NCBI RefSeq assembly: GCF_000516985.1
Contig: NW_006917091.1
Location: 820,977 to 884,976 of the forward strand
Length of the DNA stretch: 64,000 nucleotides
DNA from: Pestalotiopsis fici W106-1
Taxonomy: Eukaryota > Ascomycota > Sordariomycetes > Amphisphaeriales > Sporocadaceae
Direction of reading: 5' to 3'
Shown: positions 51,147 through 61,975 of the stretch, piece by piece
Layout: every line of letters begins with the position of its first letter
How positions within the stretch are numbered: the first letter of the stretch is position 1
Made by a program: the position numbers and the translations under genes
Notes under the pieces: generated by a model
The model's database searches: none
What the model was told of the DNA's origin: nothing
The model's input: the letters and a program-made list of their open reading frames with translations, nothing else

Positions 51147-51265
51147 ACATACGACCATACGCACTAGAATATACGGCATCCCGTCCGCTCTGCCCTAGTC
51201 AAACTGGTGACGGCCGAATCAGTACTCAGGTCGGTGACGACTGGGGAATCCTCGGTGTTGTATGT
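51147..51265 (+). rRNA. 5S ribosomal RNA gene (dispersed)
   Basis: Begins ACATACGACCATACGCACTA and ends GGTGTTGTATGTT; about 119 nt. The ends pair (ACATACGAC with GTTGTATGT) to form helix I. The internal control region reads GGTCGGTGACGAC and GGGAATCC, close to the Neurospora crassa 5S I recall, and TCCCGTCCGCTCT is fully fungal. A T5 terminator follows at 51265-51269. The full secondary structure was not tested, and several bases differ from the usual ascomycete gene (for example AATCAGTACTCAGG), so it may be a minor variant. Confidence 0.88.
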
Positions 51266-51510
51266 TTTTGCTCATTATTTTTACTCATCTAGTAGTGTGT
51301 TACGCAGTTCCCGGACGTCGATTCTCAATGTTGTACAGCTCCGTATTTGGACCTTGAAAGCTACGTCTCTGGCTCAACAGGCCCAATAACGAAACAGCTG
51401 GCTTTTTGCTAACCAACGGCAGACAACGCCATGGTTGCAAGAAAGTATCGCTTTTCGAAGGCCGTTATATATACGCTGTCCTCTGGTGAACAAGTAGCGA
51501 TCCTAATCAC

Positions 51511-51554
51511 ATTTGGCTTGATCAGGGCCGGATGCAGTTGTCATCATCCAATTA
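51511..51554. repeat. Diverged direct repeat, copy B
   Basis: Matches 50775-50821: the shared core is GGCTTGATC, then GCCGGATGCAGTTGTCATCA. Together the copies bracket the 5S gene. Confidence 0.75.
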
Positions 51555-51925
51555 TTATTGATCAAGGCAGTGCTTTTCTATTAGAGCTTAAACTGGTCTG
51601 ATATATGATGTATTGATCTTTGTTCTGCGCCTCCAGTTTTGACGAGGTGCACGCTTATTTAGGTGGCCTCGGCTAATCGGCCAATCCCTGAAAGGTCCCG
51701 TACATCTATCTAAACACTGTGGTGTTGATCCGTGTGCTCAAGCACACTCCAGTGCATCCATGATTTACCATCTAACAATATTAAACCATAGCCACTAATC
51801 AATCCACCAGTGGGTGCAAATTATTCTAAATTTTGTCTTATTTTTGATATCTCTAAAATTGAAACTATTTTGAGGCTTAAAACTTTAGTTTTAAATGGGA
51901 ATAAAATTGCTGAATATATCGGTTA

Positions 51926-52237
51926 TTATTGAAATGGCTTCACCATCCGAATGGATTTCACTTCGTATACCGGCGGCGACGGCAAATAGGCTCTGTATTT
52001 GACGTATCGTACGGAGAGAAAGAGGGTGAACTTTATTCCCTTCGTCCGATGGCTATAGATAAACGTTCCTTGCTGGTTTAAATGCTGGCAGCCGACAGCC
52101 ATATCGTGGCTGTGGTGGGTTGCCAGATGCCCCTGCCGTACGATACCGCAACACCAGTATCCTAACGTTCCAATAGTTATAGCTAAAATGTAACAAAATA
52201 TGGAGATACGGTTGGTTTTCTTCAATTCTAAGCTCAT
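51926..52237 (-). CDS. Possible small membrane-anchored or secreted protein, unrecognised
   Basis: A 103-codon frame with an ATG start, a hydrophobic stretch (ISIFCYILAITIGTLGYWCC) after a short basic N-terminus, and a hydrophilic remainder. It is isolated in the 3-kb intergenic region, and codon bias gives little support. It could be a lineage-specific gene or chance. I do not recognise it. Confidence 0.25.
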   Translation of the reverse strand: MSLELKKTNRISIFCYILAITIGTLGYWCCGIVRQGHLATHHSHDMAVGCQHLNQQGTFIYSHRTKGIKFTLFLSVRYVKYRAYLPSPPVYEVKSIRMVKPFQ

Positions 52238-52741
52238 TGATTTAATTGGAGAATATTAGCAGGTGGAGACCAGAAAACTTCGAAACGATTCCGTACATGT
52301 ATTTGGTTGACACATGGTATCACTGCTTGAGTACTGCTTTACTCTTCATCATTTTTTTGTGATTCCTGGTTCAGAACAAGGTTGGCGCAAGAGCATGTTT
52401 TATTTAATGTCTGAAATCAATGAATTATTTGATTGTGAAGTCTTCGTGGAACCTCGAACAGTGGCCACCAAACAGTTTGTAAAGAGTCGAACGTAAGGTC
52501 CTTGTCATAGTTTCTCAGAATGACCTTGTATTATCACTTAGTTTTTTATCTATTCATCGGGTCTCAAAAAGGGATCATTAATTTACACAGGCAATAAATT
52601 AATGCAAATAAATGGTCCAAACTATGAAACACAATGTTAATATCAGACATATTCATCCCAGCCGAAGAGACAAATGTAGACCAGACGTAATCGCCCACAT
52701 GGATTAGTCTTAACTGGCACATGGAAGACTTGCATAATTTA

Positions 52742-52749
52742 TATAAATA
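52742..52749 (+). promoter_or_regulatory. TATA box of the repeat protein gene
   Basis: TATAAATA lies 111 nt before the ATG at 52860, followed by a pyrimidine-rich leader (CTTCTCCCCTTCGTTC type) usual for fungal transcription starts. Confidence 0.65.
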
Positions 52750-52859
52750 GCCATGTTCTCACTCAACTCGTTGATGGATCTAATCAATAGTCCATTCATT
52801 CAATCTTCTCCCCTTCGTTCACTCTTTAATCTTTACCATACTTTTTACTCTCTGACAAG

Positions 52860-55800
52860 ATGCGTCCTACGTATCTCTTTGTTTTGGTTGCGACGGGCTT
52901 GGCTCTAGGGCTACCTCAAGAGCCGGATCTGCATCATAAATATTCTCGACGCAAGCGAGATGGATGTCACGGCAGAGAGATCACAAAAACTGTTACAATG
53001 CTATCTATGTACACGATTGCAGGTTCCTCACATTACTCTCCAGGCTCTGCTACTAGGTCTAGTCCTGTCTTTGACTCTTACTCTTCAAGTGGCAGTGCAG
53101 GCCACGGATCCCTGGATGAGGGATATCCCACCGGCTCTTCATACCCTTCTGTCTATGGCACTGAGCCAGGAGATGCTTATAGGGGAAATAGGCAGGATGC
53201 CAGTGCTGGAGCTTCCCCCAGCATGGGAGACCATTTGCCACATAAGCCATACGCGTCGGAGGGAATCTCTCTGGAGAGCGGTTCTGACTCCTATCAAAGT
53301 TATGAAGAACAAGCAGCACCTCCTTGTGTAGGATGCGGTACCATGACCACAACTCTCGCGACTCCATTGCATACGACACTCCTGTCAACAGAGAATGATG
53401 CACTGCCCACCGTCATTACGGGGGTCTTTATGACATCCAATACGGCAACTGTCACCTCACTGAGCACAACCACTACTATCCCTACACCAGGGACCGTGAC
53501 TGTCACTTCGTTAGGCACTGCCACTAATGTCTCTACAATCCCCGCGACTGCGCCTGGTGCTACGGATACGGTTATTACCTTCATAACCACCGCTTCTCCT
53601 GTTACAGTCAGCGAATCTGGCAATATAACGGTTTCGACTACGATTTCCCCCACAACTTCTGGCAGTATGGAAACCGTGGACATTACTTCATTAGACACTA
53701 CCACTGATGTCTTTCCCATCACCACAACTGCTCCTGGTGCTACGGAAACGGTTATTACATTTGAAACAACCGCTCTTCCAGAGACCCCAACTGACGCTTC
53801 TTCCAAGACGCCTCCTATTACAGCCAGCAGCTCCATCTCGACTACTCCAGTCACTAGCATTCAGGCGATTTCCAGAATCACTAACTCCCAGTCCTCGTTG
53901 CCCTCCACTATTATCTTGCAGTCTTCCATCACTGAAGCCATCAGTTCAACAATAACTACTTCGACGGGCATTCCCACCGCTCCTGCTATTACGGTTTCCT
54001 TATCAGGCAATACAACTAGGTTGACTACGATTTCCCCTGCAACTTCTGGCGGTACAGAAACCGTCATCACATTCGCTACTACACCTCCCGTGACGACGAT
54101 CACGTCGTCCGGAAGGTTCACAGAAGTCACTACTATTCCTCCAATCTCTAGTGATGGAACTGCAACTGTCGTTACCTTTCAAGCTACTCCACCTCCNNNN
54201 NNNNNNNNNNNNNNNNNNNNNNNNNNNNNNNNNNNNNNNNNNNNNNNNNNNNNNNNNNNNNNNNNNNNNNNNNNNNNNNNNNNNNNNNNNNNNNNNTATT
54301 ACTATCACCAGTATAGGAACAAGAACAGGTCTTACTACGATTCCGGTACGTATAGCACCCAAGTATCATTTTAATTCACTACCTATCCATTAATTAAACA
54401 ATGCTGATTTCTATCAAACGCTAGCCGGCTTCACCGGGAGGGGCACAGACAGTTGTGTTTTACTTCAAATTGGAGCCCGTCTTTGAGACTGTGACTACTG
54501 ACACGACAGGCCTTACAACATTGCAGCCCGCCTCAAGTGGCGGCACCCCTACTATTATCACTTTTGTAACGCCTTCAGCAACGGCGAGTACTACTACTAA
54601 GACCACGTTTGGTAAGACAACCTGTCGGCTCTTTTCCTATGCTCTGTCAGCCGAGTTCATCATTTGCTAAGATTGATATAGGTTCTGCTCCTGGTACATT
54701 CACCATTCCTGCGAGTGGATCTGTTCCTGGCACCGTTATCATCACACTTGTTCCTGACGCTCCTGCGCTTACCTCTTTTGGCGTTTCAACGGGGCTGACT
54801 CCGATTTCCTCATCTTCTCCTGGCGGTACTGCGACCGTTATTACCTTTGTCTCGACTCCCCAGCCAGTCACCATTACCCAGACCGGCACGACAACAGGTC
54901 TCACAACAATTCCGGTTCGTATCAACACCCGAGTATGTAATATCATACTAACATTCATTAAATTAGCCGGCTTCATTAGGAGGCGCAGAGACAATTGTGA
55001 CTTTCCTCAGGCTGGAACCCGTTCTCGAAACTTTAACCACGTTCGGTAATGCAACCTGCCAGCGCTTTTATGCCTTTTATTGAATAAAAGGACAATTTTC
55101 TGATAGTTACATAGGTACTGTGGCTGGTACTTCCACAATTCCCGCTAGTGGGACCTTTGCTGGCACGATCATTATTACACTTGTTCCTGGGCAGCCCATC
55201 ACGCAAACAACCACTGATTCGATATCCACTACGGTATCAGGTACTGAGATAAATGGCAATACGGTGATCAGCACCGAGGTCCCTGGATCAAGCTTTTCCA
55301 CACAGCCAACTCCAGGCACGGGCATGCTTGCTACGGGTCCGCCAGTGGTTGTGATTACATCTGCACCCGCAAATACTATCACTAATACCACATCTGTAAG
55401 TATTGGATATATGTTCTGCACTCAGCCCACTGATTGGTCTTTCAGGAATCTACTCCTGGAACTTTTACCACTCATACTAATAGCTCTAATCCAATAATTA
55501 CGCTGGTCCCCAGTCAACCGATCACTGAAACGACAACAGGGCTTGCCGGCACAGGGACTATCCCTGATACTGTGATTATCACCGAAGTCCCAATTGCAAG
55601 TTCTATTAGAGAAACTCCAAGCACGACGATGATTACACCGTCCACGGGTCAACCAATTATTATAGTAACTTCGACTCCTGCAAGCACACTCACGTCTACC
55701 ATATTCACCGAGTTCACGACTGGATCGTCCCAGGGAACATTGACCAAAAGCGGCACAGGGACGAATCCCAACACTGTTATTATAACTTTGATTCCAGTCA

Positions 55801-57902
55801 CGAAAGTCACACTCGGTCAATTTCCAGGTACCTCGACGGTTCCAGCAAATGGCAGTAATCCCCCGACCATAATTATCACCAGTGCCTTTAGGTCAGTAAC
55901 GACTGTCTCTGAGTCGACGACTGGCACAACTACAGCTACGGAGACAAGTGGGGAGACCGTCATCATCACCAATACTCTCAAGACGACTTTTGTGCTCGGG
56001 CCCACGCCGGGTACAGCTACCTTGACAGCAGCAACAGGTCCACCAATCGTCGTGATCACTACAACTCCTGGTAGGACAGAGACTTTAACCACATCTACAA
56101 TCCCGGCTAATGGAACGGTACCTGGGACGATCATTACCACTGACTTGTTCCCAGCCACACTCACAACGACTGTCATTGGCACGTCCACAATATCGGCAAG
56201 CGGGACAATCCTTGGTACGGTCATGGTAACTGATTTGGCTGTCACAGTCATGTCGACTGAAATCGGCTCTTCAGCTGGCATGTCGACCATCTCTCAGTCT
56301 GGCACTACCCCCGGAACTATTATTGTTACTATCATCGGCTCGACCATTACGTCTTTGGAGGCTGGTCCTTCAGTCGGTATATCTGTTACTGAAGTTGCTT
56401 CGACAGTGATATCGACCGTGATCGGTAATTCGCCGGGTACCTCGACTATTCCACAGAGCGGCATTATATCTGGCACTATTAATACTACTAATCCAGCTGC
56501 GATCACTTCGAGTGTGATTGGCACGTCAACCATTTCACAGAGTGGCACAACTCCTGAATCTGTTATCGTTACTGAAATTGCTTCGACTCGCACAATTATG
56601 GTTCTAGGTTCGACTCCTGGCACTTCTACTGTTTCCCAAAGCAGCACGATTCCCGGTATGATTATCGTAACCGAGGCTTTTTCGACCGCTACGTTTACAG
56701 AGATTGGTCCTTCAGCCGGCATATCAACTATTCCACAGAGTGGCACCATACCAGGCACCGTTGTTATTACTCTTCCAGCTGCCACATCTATTTCCACTCA
56801 AATTGGCCCTTTAGCCGGTACATCTGTTATACCACAAAGTGGCACAATCCCCGGAGTGATAATCGTCACCGCCCCAGCAGCTACAGTCACTTCGACTGTA
56901 ACTGGTCAATCAGCCGGCAAGTTAACCATCTTTCAAAGTGGTACAATGCCGGGGACTGTCATCGTCACTGAAGTTGCTTCGATTACAATTACTTCGACTA
57001 TAATTGGTCAGTCAGCCGGCACATTAACCATTTCACAGAGTGGCACAACTCCCGGATCTGTGATCGTCACCGAAGTTGCTTCCACTATCACTACCACGAT
57101 AACTGGCTCCGCTGCCGGCACGTCAACTATAACCCAATCTGGGACTATTCCTGGAACAGTTGTGATCACAGATACACCATTTCCAACATTCAGTTGTGAT
57201 GCTGGTGGCTATCTAATTCAAAACCGAACCTTGCATCGCTTGAACCTAACAACCGGGGTCCAGACCACCATCTCAACAGCTGTTGGCCCAGGGGGCTCGA
57301 TCAACGCTTTAGGCTACAATCCTCTGGATAACTTCATGTACGGCGTAGTGGATTTGAACGACAAGCACACGTCGTTTCGCGTCATTCAGATTGCAAGCAA
57401 CGGCAACCATTCACTTCTCTCTACTGTTCTCCCACCGACGGGCTATTATAATATGGGTGATGTTGACACAAATGGAACTTTCTGGGTCTCTGCGTCTGGT
57501 GTCCACTGGTCCAAGGTCGATGTGAACCCGAGCTCTACCACGTTTGGACAAGTCTTACAAAGCGGTAATTCGACGATAGGGTCTCAAAAAGAAGTGGCAG
57601 ATTGGTCATACCTCCCCAGCGGTGGAGACTACTTGTACTCGGTTACATACTTGGAGGGTAAAGTTGTTCGGTGGAGTCGAACAAACCATACCTGGGAATC
57701 AAGGCAAACCTTTGAATCACTCAAACAAACTCGATTCGGTGCAACCTTTGGTGGGAGGTCCAACGTACTGTACGGCTCAGACAGTTTTCTTGGGGAAATA
57801 TACTCAGTACCCATAACTCCAGGAACTGCCAAGAAGATATCTAGCGGACCTCGCGCACTCGCAAACGATGGTGCAAGGTGTGCTTATGCAGCCGATCCAT
57901 AA
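52860..57902 (+). CDS. Secreted Ser/Thr-repeat protein with C-terminal DUF6923-like domain
   Basis: Exons: 52860 to the gap at 54197; gap end to 54345; 54425-54611; 54682-54914; 54967-55045; 55115-55395; 55446-57902. Every junction after the gap keeps frame. The 100-N gap hides sequence, so the frame across it is unknown. Signal peptide MRPTYLFVLVATGLALG, then a dibasic RRKR site. The middle is built of repeats such as (S/T)AGTSTIPQSGTIPGTVIVTEVAST (about ten copies, 56.2-57.17 kb) and TTIPPASxGGAxTIVTF units that coincide with intron positions. From FSCDAGGYLIQN (about 57.19 kb) a 240-residue globular domain follows, with NALGYNPLDNFMYGV, GDVDTNGTFWV and a final DGARC; this matches the fungal DUF6923 beta-propeller-like domain. 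Probably an O-glycosylated wall or extracellular adhesin. No GPI signal. Confidence 0.88.
54197..54296. other. Assembly gap of 100 N inside the repeat gene
   Basis: Exactly 100 N, so the true length is unknown. It lies within internal repeats, and the frame upstream cannot be connected to that downstream by length. Confidence 0.98.
56200..57175 (+). repeat. Coding repeats of about 90-100 bp
   Basis: About ten copies of a unit of some 30 codons: a TSTxIG turn, SAGTSTI, PQSGT, IPGTVIVTE and VAST. Copies differ by substitution and by a few residues in length. Confidence 0.85.
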
Positions 57903-59043
57903 GCTGCTTCTGCGGCTATACGTTCTTCTACTACCACAATTGGATCATCATCTTCTTGAAACCAGCTAGACTTCGGAAGCGCTCCAACAATTCGTCCGCG
58001 CGTGCGGCGCTGGCAGAGTAATTGGTGCCATGGAAGGGCGAAGGGAAACAAAATTGCAGAATCTGGTTGCCAGATTGCCTTACCATACTGTTCACGGATC
58101 TGGGTAAATTTCTATCAGATTCTTCCCAATCAGCTTCAAAGGTGGGACATCTCTGGTCAACCTTGTCATTGAAACTTTTTTTCAAGGCCATTTTCTCTTC
58201 TTTAAAAAATTCCACTTTATAATCGCTTTACTGCCCTTTAGACCAGCAGAATTCAGGTTTTGGTTGTATATCAGCTCAGACTCATTTGAAAATATACTTT
58301 CTTCTCGAACTGTGACATATGAGAGCTAAGCAATATGTCCCTGATGCCAATATTAATGTGAGGGAGCTGCAGCTTACCGTTTTCCAGGATATAGCCAGAA
58401 CGGTCCACCTTCGCCGGGTAGACATGTCCTATGACCGCCGAATCAGTACTCAGGTCGGTGGCGTCCGGGGAATCCTCGGTGTTGTATGTTTTGCCTTTTT
58501 CTAATTCATAATTCTTCTCTTTCTTACTTAATTTTGAGCTTCGTTCGGCCGCGTTAGATCTTCCAAGACAAGGGACTAGTAGATCTTGTGCAGCAATTCG
58601 AATTCTGAGAGTTAAACAGGCATCAAAGTGTTGTACGATAATTTCTTGCACCCGTCCGAGTTATCAATCAAGTCACCATTGTGAAGCGCTTCCCTTCTTC
58701 CGCACCATTCCTTATGCCCGAAGATGGCTGTAGCTAATGACGTCTCCATTGCTGGCGGCACAGTCAGTCACGGAGCGCGCCAAAACAATGCTATATCGAA
58801 CACTGGGAATCAGAGAATTAACAACTACAAAACTTTTCATATTTCCGATACTTTTTGTAAAAGCAGATTGGTATATTACATACGAGGACCTGAAGACGAG
58901 ATGATCGAGGAAGCATTGAAAGATGTCTGAGTTGATCTCTAGACTACAAAAGAGAGGTGCTGAAGAGCGAACTCTATACCTACGCAGGTGATCAGCGGTG
59001 GGTACTGACTACATCAGTACGACAAATAAATAGCTCTTTCGCC
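57903..59043. other. Convergent intergenic region
   Basis: 1.1 kb between two genes whose 3' ends face each other. It contains the truncated 5S copy. Two minus-strand frames (57931-58215 and 58271-58651) look partly protein-like but have no start context or splice sites that join them. Confidence 0.45.
58433..58490 (+). pseudogene. 5'-truncated 5S rRNA copy
   Basis: The stretch GCCGAATCAGTACTCAGGTC, then GGTG, a few changed bases, and GGGAATCCTCGGTGTTGTAT reproduces the last 58 nt or so of the 5S gene at 51147-51265 with about four differences (for example GACGACT against GGCGTCC). The 5' half is absent, so helix I cannot form. A T4 run follows. Confidence 0.88.
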
Positions 59044-61521
59044 TTATCTATTTCTTGTGATCTTTTTCATCGCGCTGAATCCCGTAGTAGGTGGCTTCTC
59101 TAAAGCCGATGAAGTTGCCGAACTAGCTGGTATCCTAACAATTCCAATTTCTCCTGTCTGGGGTGTTTTCACCAGTCTGACCCGATAGTCATCCTTCTGA
59201 ATAAGTTTCTTAATGGCCTTATCGCCTGAGTTAGTAGTCTTCTCCAAAATGTCCCGAAGCTCTGGATTGGCCAGTTGCGAGATTGTATGCCAGATGTTGT
59301 TATAAAATGAGTGGCGTGCGTTCCTAACAAAGATCGTTGTAATTGTCATCACGCAGATCATTTGCACAACCACCAAAGTTGCGACTGATACGAACCCAGC
59401 ACAACTATTTGCTGAGCATAGGCCGGGGGCTAGGACGGTGCGAGTTGTAGATACAAGTGCCTCTTGGGTCTCCTCTAGGGTGTTGAGATAGGTCTCGTAC
59501 ACTGACATAGCAACAACAGTGAGATGACTCTGTATGGCATCGGCGGCACGATTGGTAGTATTAATGATTTCGGTGAACAACATTCCGTTCAATGGGTGTA
59601 TCATTTGGCCAAAACCTTGACAATCGTCGCACGTTAGCACTGTTGTATTTGCTAACCATCCATACGACATGTCGGAAGTGACCAGGACCTCCTGAACTGC
59701 GGATGTAAGGTCCGAAATGGTAAGATTGCTGTCCAGGAACTGAACCACTCGATGTGCGAGACTTTCTGGAGGGCCATCATCGGGCGGGCCATTTATTGAC
59801 ATTGCTAAAATGCCCCTGTCCTCATGACTCTTTCTGGGCCTGTCGACCCCCATGTAGGTTCTCACTTGACTTGCATTGTATTCGAGTGATGTTGGTAACC
59901 AGTCTATGACGGGCTCCTCCAGGGGTCCTGATGAGCTCATCCGCACGGACTTTCGCTCCATGTTGAATGCAGAAAAGCATAGAGTCGAGTTCACTAAGAC
60001 TCCAGGCATAAATTCATAGTTGTTCCACTCTTGATAGGGTATGATAGCTCCGTGATGATCGTCGGAAAAGAGTTGTGCCACTTGCGGTGAAGTCATATTC
60101 GTGGCAAAGACTAGATGTATGCTAGAATTCACGATCCAAGGCTCATCCGACGAGGACCAAGTTCTCTCCATGCTGAGGTTTCGAAAAGCCCCACCGACAG
60201 GATCTAGGATGCACGGTACAGTTTCCCAATTACCACGGTCGTAGGTATACGGCAGGTTGCACTGAAAATAAGTTTCCTGGCAGTTGGTGTTGCTGCAAGG
60301 CGGCGTATCGCTTGCGTGCGCCTCACTCAGGCTCAAGGCGTATCGCAGTAGCCCCGTTACTGCGACATATGGCGATTGGTCATCATAGTAACTAATTTTA
60401 GAGCTGATGTTAGGGCGCATACATGCAACTCTAGAGCTCATGATCATTGCGTTTCCCTCGAAATATCTCACTGACGTGCGATTGCTGCTTTCGGGAAATG
60501 GGAGGAAACCTCTTTTTATGACGCCAGTATCGCTCAAGCCATGTGAAGACGGGGTGGTATCAGAGCTGTGCTGTTCTTCTCCAAGCGCCATATAGACAGG
60601 AGCAGAATTTTGGTACTGGCCTGGGACGTTTCGAATTATGAAGTCACCACGTTCGAATCGAACCAGGCTTGGAACTTGCACACTTTCGAGGTCCCCCACC
60701 ATCACAAAGTTGTGAAGATCAGACAGTAGGATGGTCGAGGTGAACTGGAGGCCAATCGTGACGGTCGTGAGAACCAACAACAGCCAGAACTCCGCATGCT
60801 GAAGATATTGAGAGTTTAGGGGCACCAACATCATTCTCAGTAATTTCATTGGCCCGTCGTTGAAACCCCTCGCCACCGAAAAGTACGCTGCGTGGGACTT
60901 TTTGGTAGACCGTCGCTCCAGGACTAGTGCAGCGATCATGGCAGTGCATACAGCCGATTGTTGAGAGATGGTGACTCGCAGAGCAAGAGCGCAAAGCGTC
61001 ACGGCTTGTGGGATCCATCCATTCAGCGCCAAACGCCGCCAGGTGTGTGTCGCACTGACACCCTCGCTCGCTTGGCCGTGCCCGAACCAGATGAAAGTCA
61101 GGAATATTAGTATGGCGACAGTCCCCCCATGTCCTCCAAGGATAAAGAACAATCCGGATGTCCCAAGTGATTCTTTCCAGGACAAACGTGAAGACCCATT
61201 GAGTTCGTGTTGAGTCTCGACTTCTGCGCCAACATCCATTCCTGGTGTCTCATTGGAAGTCGGAAGTCCAGATGATTGTTCAGACACAGAGGAATGTTCT
61301 GAAACCTCATGCCGACGTTCGTCTTGAACGACTTGCGTGACTGATTCGAGATCTTCATTGTCATTCAACAATTGAGAAGGGCGTGGCTGAACTTCTTCTT
61401 CCGCCATGGGCTGCCGACGAAAAGTTGCTTCGCGAGATAATGTAATTACCTCCTCAGGTATATCGGATGTATCCTGAGTATTCAGGCTTTGCATAGAGCC
61501 CGGCTGACTAGTGGTGGGCAT
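59044..61521 (-). CDS. Multi-pass membrane protein, unknown function
   Basis: A single exon; 825 aa from the ATG at 61521 (MPTTSQPGSM). An in-frame ATG at 61641 would add 40 residues that look like untranslated sequence. Residues 1-120 are acidic and Ser/Glu-rich. Membrane segments: FFILGGHGGTVAILIFLTFIWF (about 135), AVTLCALALRVTI with CTAMIAALVL (about 180-200), WLLLVLTTVTIGLQFTSTIL (about 240), and near the C-terminus SVATLVVVQMICVMTITTIFV. Between the third and last is a loop of about 420 residues with at least ten N-x-S/T sites and paired Cys (CSNTNC, CDDC), presumably outside the cell. The layout is common in ascomycete proteins of the DUF3176-like type, but no diagnostic motif is certain. 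Function is unknown. Confidence 0.85.
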   Translation of the reverse strand: MPTTSQPGSMQSLNTQDTSDIPEEVITLSREATFRRQPMAEEEVQPRPSQLLNDNEDLESVTQVVQDERRHEVSEHSSVSEQSSGLPTSNETPGMDVGAEVETQHELNGSSRLSWKESLGTSGLFFILGGHGGTVAILIFLTFIWFGHGQASEGVSATHTWRRLALNGWIPQAVTLCALALRVTISQQSAVCTAMIAALVLERRSTKKSHAAYFSVARGFNDGPMKLLRMMLVPLNSQYLQHAEFWLLLVLTTVTIGLQFTSTILLSDLHNFVMVGDLESVQVPSLVRFERGDFIIRNVPGQYQNSAPVYMALGEEQHSSDTTPSSHGLSDTGVIKRGFLPFPESSNRTSVRYFEGNAMIMSSRVACMRPNISSKISYYDDQSPYVAVTGLLRYALSLSEAHASDTPPCSNTNCQETYFQCNLPYTYDRGNWETVPCILDPVGGAFRNLSMERTWSSSDEPWIVNSSIHLVFATNMTSPQVAQLFSDDHHGAIIPYQEWNNYEFMPGVLVNSTLCFSAFNMERKSVRMSSSGPLEEPVIDWLPTSLEYNASQVRTYMGVDRPRKSHEDRGILAMSINGPPDDGPPESLAHRVVQFLDSNLTISDLTSAVQEVLVTSDMSYGWLANTTVLTCDDCQGFGQMIHPLNGMLFTEIINTTNRAADAIQSHLTVVAMSVYETYLNTLEETQEALVSTTRTVLAPGLCSANSCAGFVSVATLVVVQMICVMTITTIFVRNARHSFYNNIWHTISQLANPELRDILEKTTNSGDKAIKKLIQKDDYRVRLVKTPQTGEIGIVRIPASSATSSALEKPPTTGFSAMKKITRNR

Positions 61522-61845
61522 TCTTGGGCAACGAAAAAAAAACCTGCGATCCTGCCAGCAATGTATTTTGGTGGCAGTCTGCTTAAGTGAATATTGCGGG
61601 CTATACAATAGATCAAGCATCAAGAAGTGGACAAGGGACAATTTAATATAAAAGCTCAGGATCTGGCTCTTACTAATTGCTACAATTTTAGAGTCCTTCT
61701 AATTATGGATGACAAGATCAAGAATTCTCCACGTCAAACTCACGTCCAGGTTGCACAAAAAGTCTCAGCCAGATGTCCCGTCCCCCACCATAAGACAACC
61801 CTGTGTCACCCAATACACTACCTGCAGGTTGCCACTTACGTTAGA

Positions 61846-61975
61846 CTAGAAGATGGCTGGCTCTGGAACTCCAAATCGGATGACTACATAAAGACATTCA
61901 ATGGCCATTCTTCATCGGTGTGGACCGTGGTAGTCGACGACCAACGATCGTATAGCCAGGATTGCTATAACGTGG
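61846..61975 (+). pseudogene. WD40-repeat fragment
   Basis: Translation gives SDDYIKTFNGHSSSVWTVVV preceded by LEDGWLWNS. The G-H-S-S-S-V-W-T-V core after K-T-F is the start of a WD40 blade as found in fungal NACHT-WD proteins. The expected continuation (FSPDG...ASGS...D) is missing or degraded, and the frame stops at 61998. A single blade cannot fold alone, so I call it a remnant. Confidence 0.6.

Larger units (their letters stand above)
49874..52859. other. 3-kb intergenic stretch with a 5S rRNA gene
   Basis: Apart from the 5S gene and the small uncertain frame listed separately, nothing codes here. Two diverged copies of a segment of about 45 bp flank the 5S gene. The right part (51750-52750) is moderately AT-rich without the CpA loss seen in the Copia element. 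Confidence 0.5.

Noticed and set aside
53300..56797. Minus-strand frames of 89-186 codons opposite the second repeat protein
   Set aside because: Shadows of the Thr/Ser-rich repeats; the plus-strand model has a TATA box, a signal peptide and in-frame introns.
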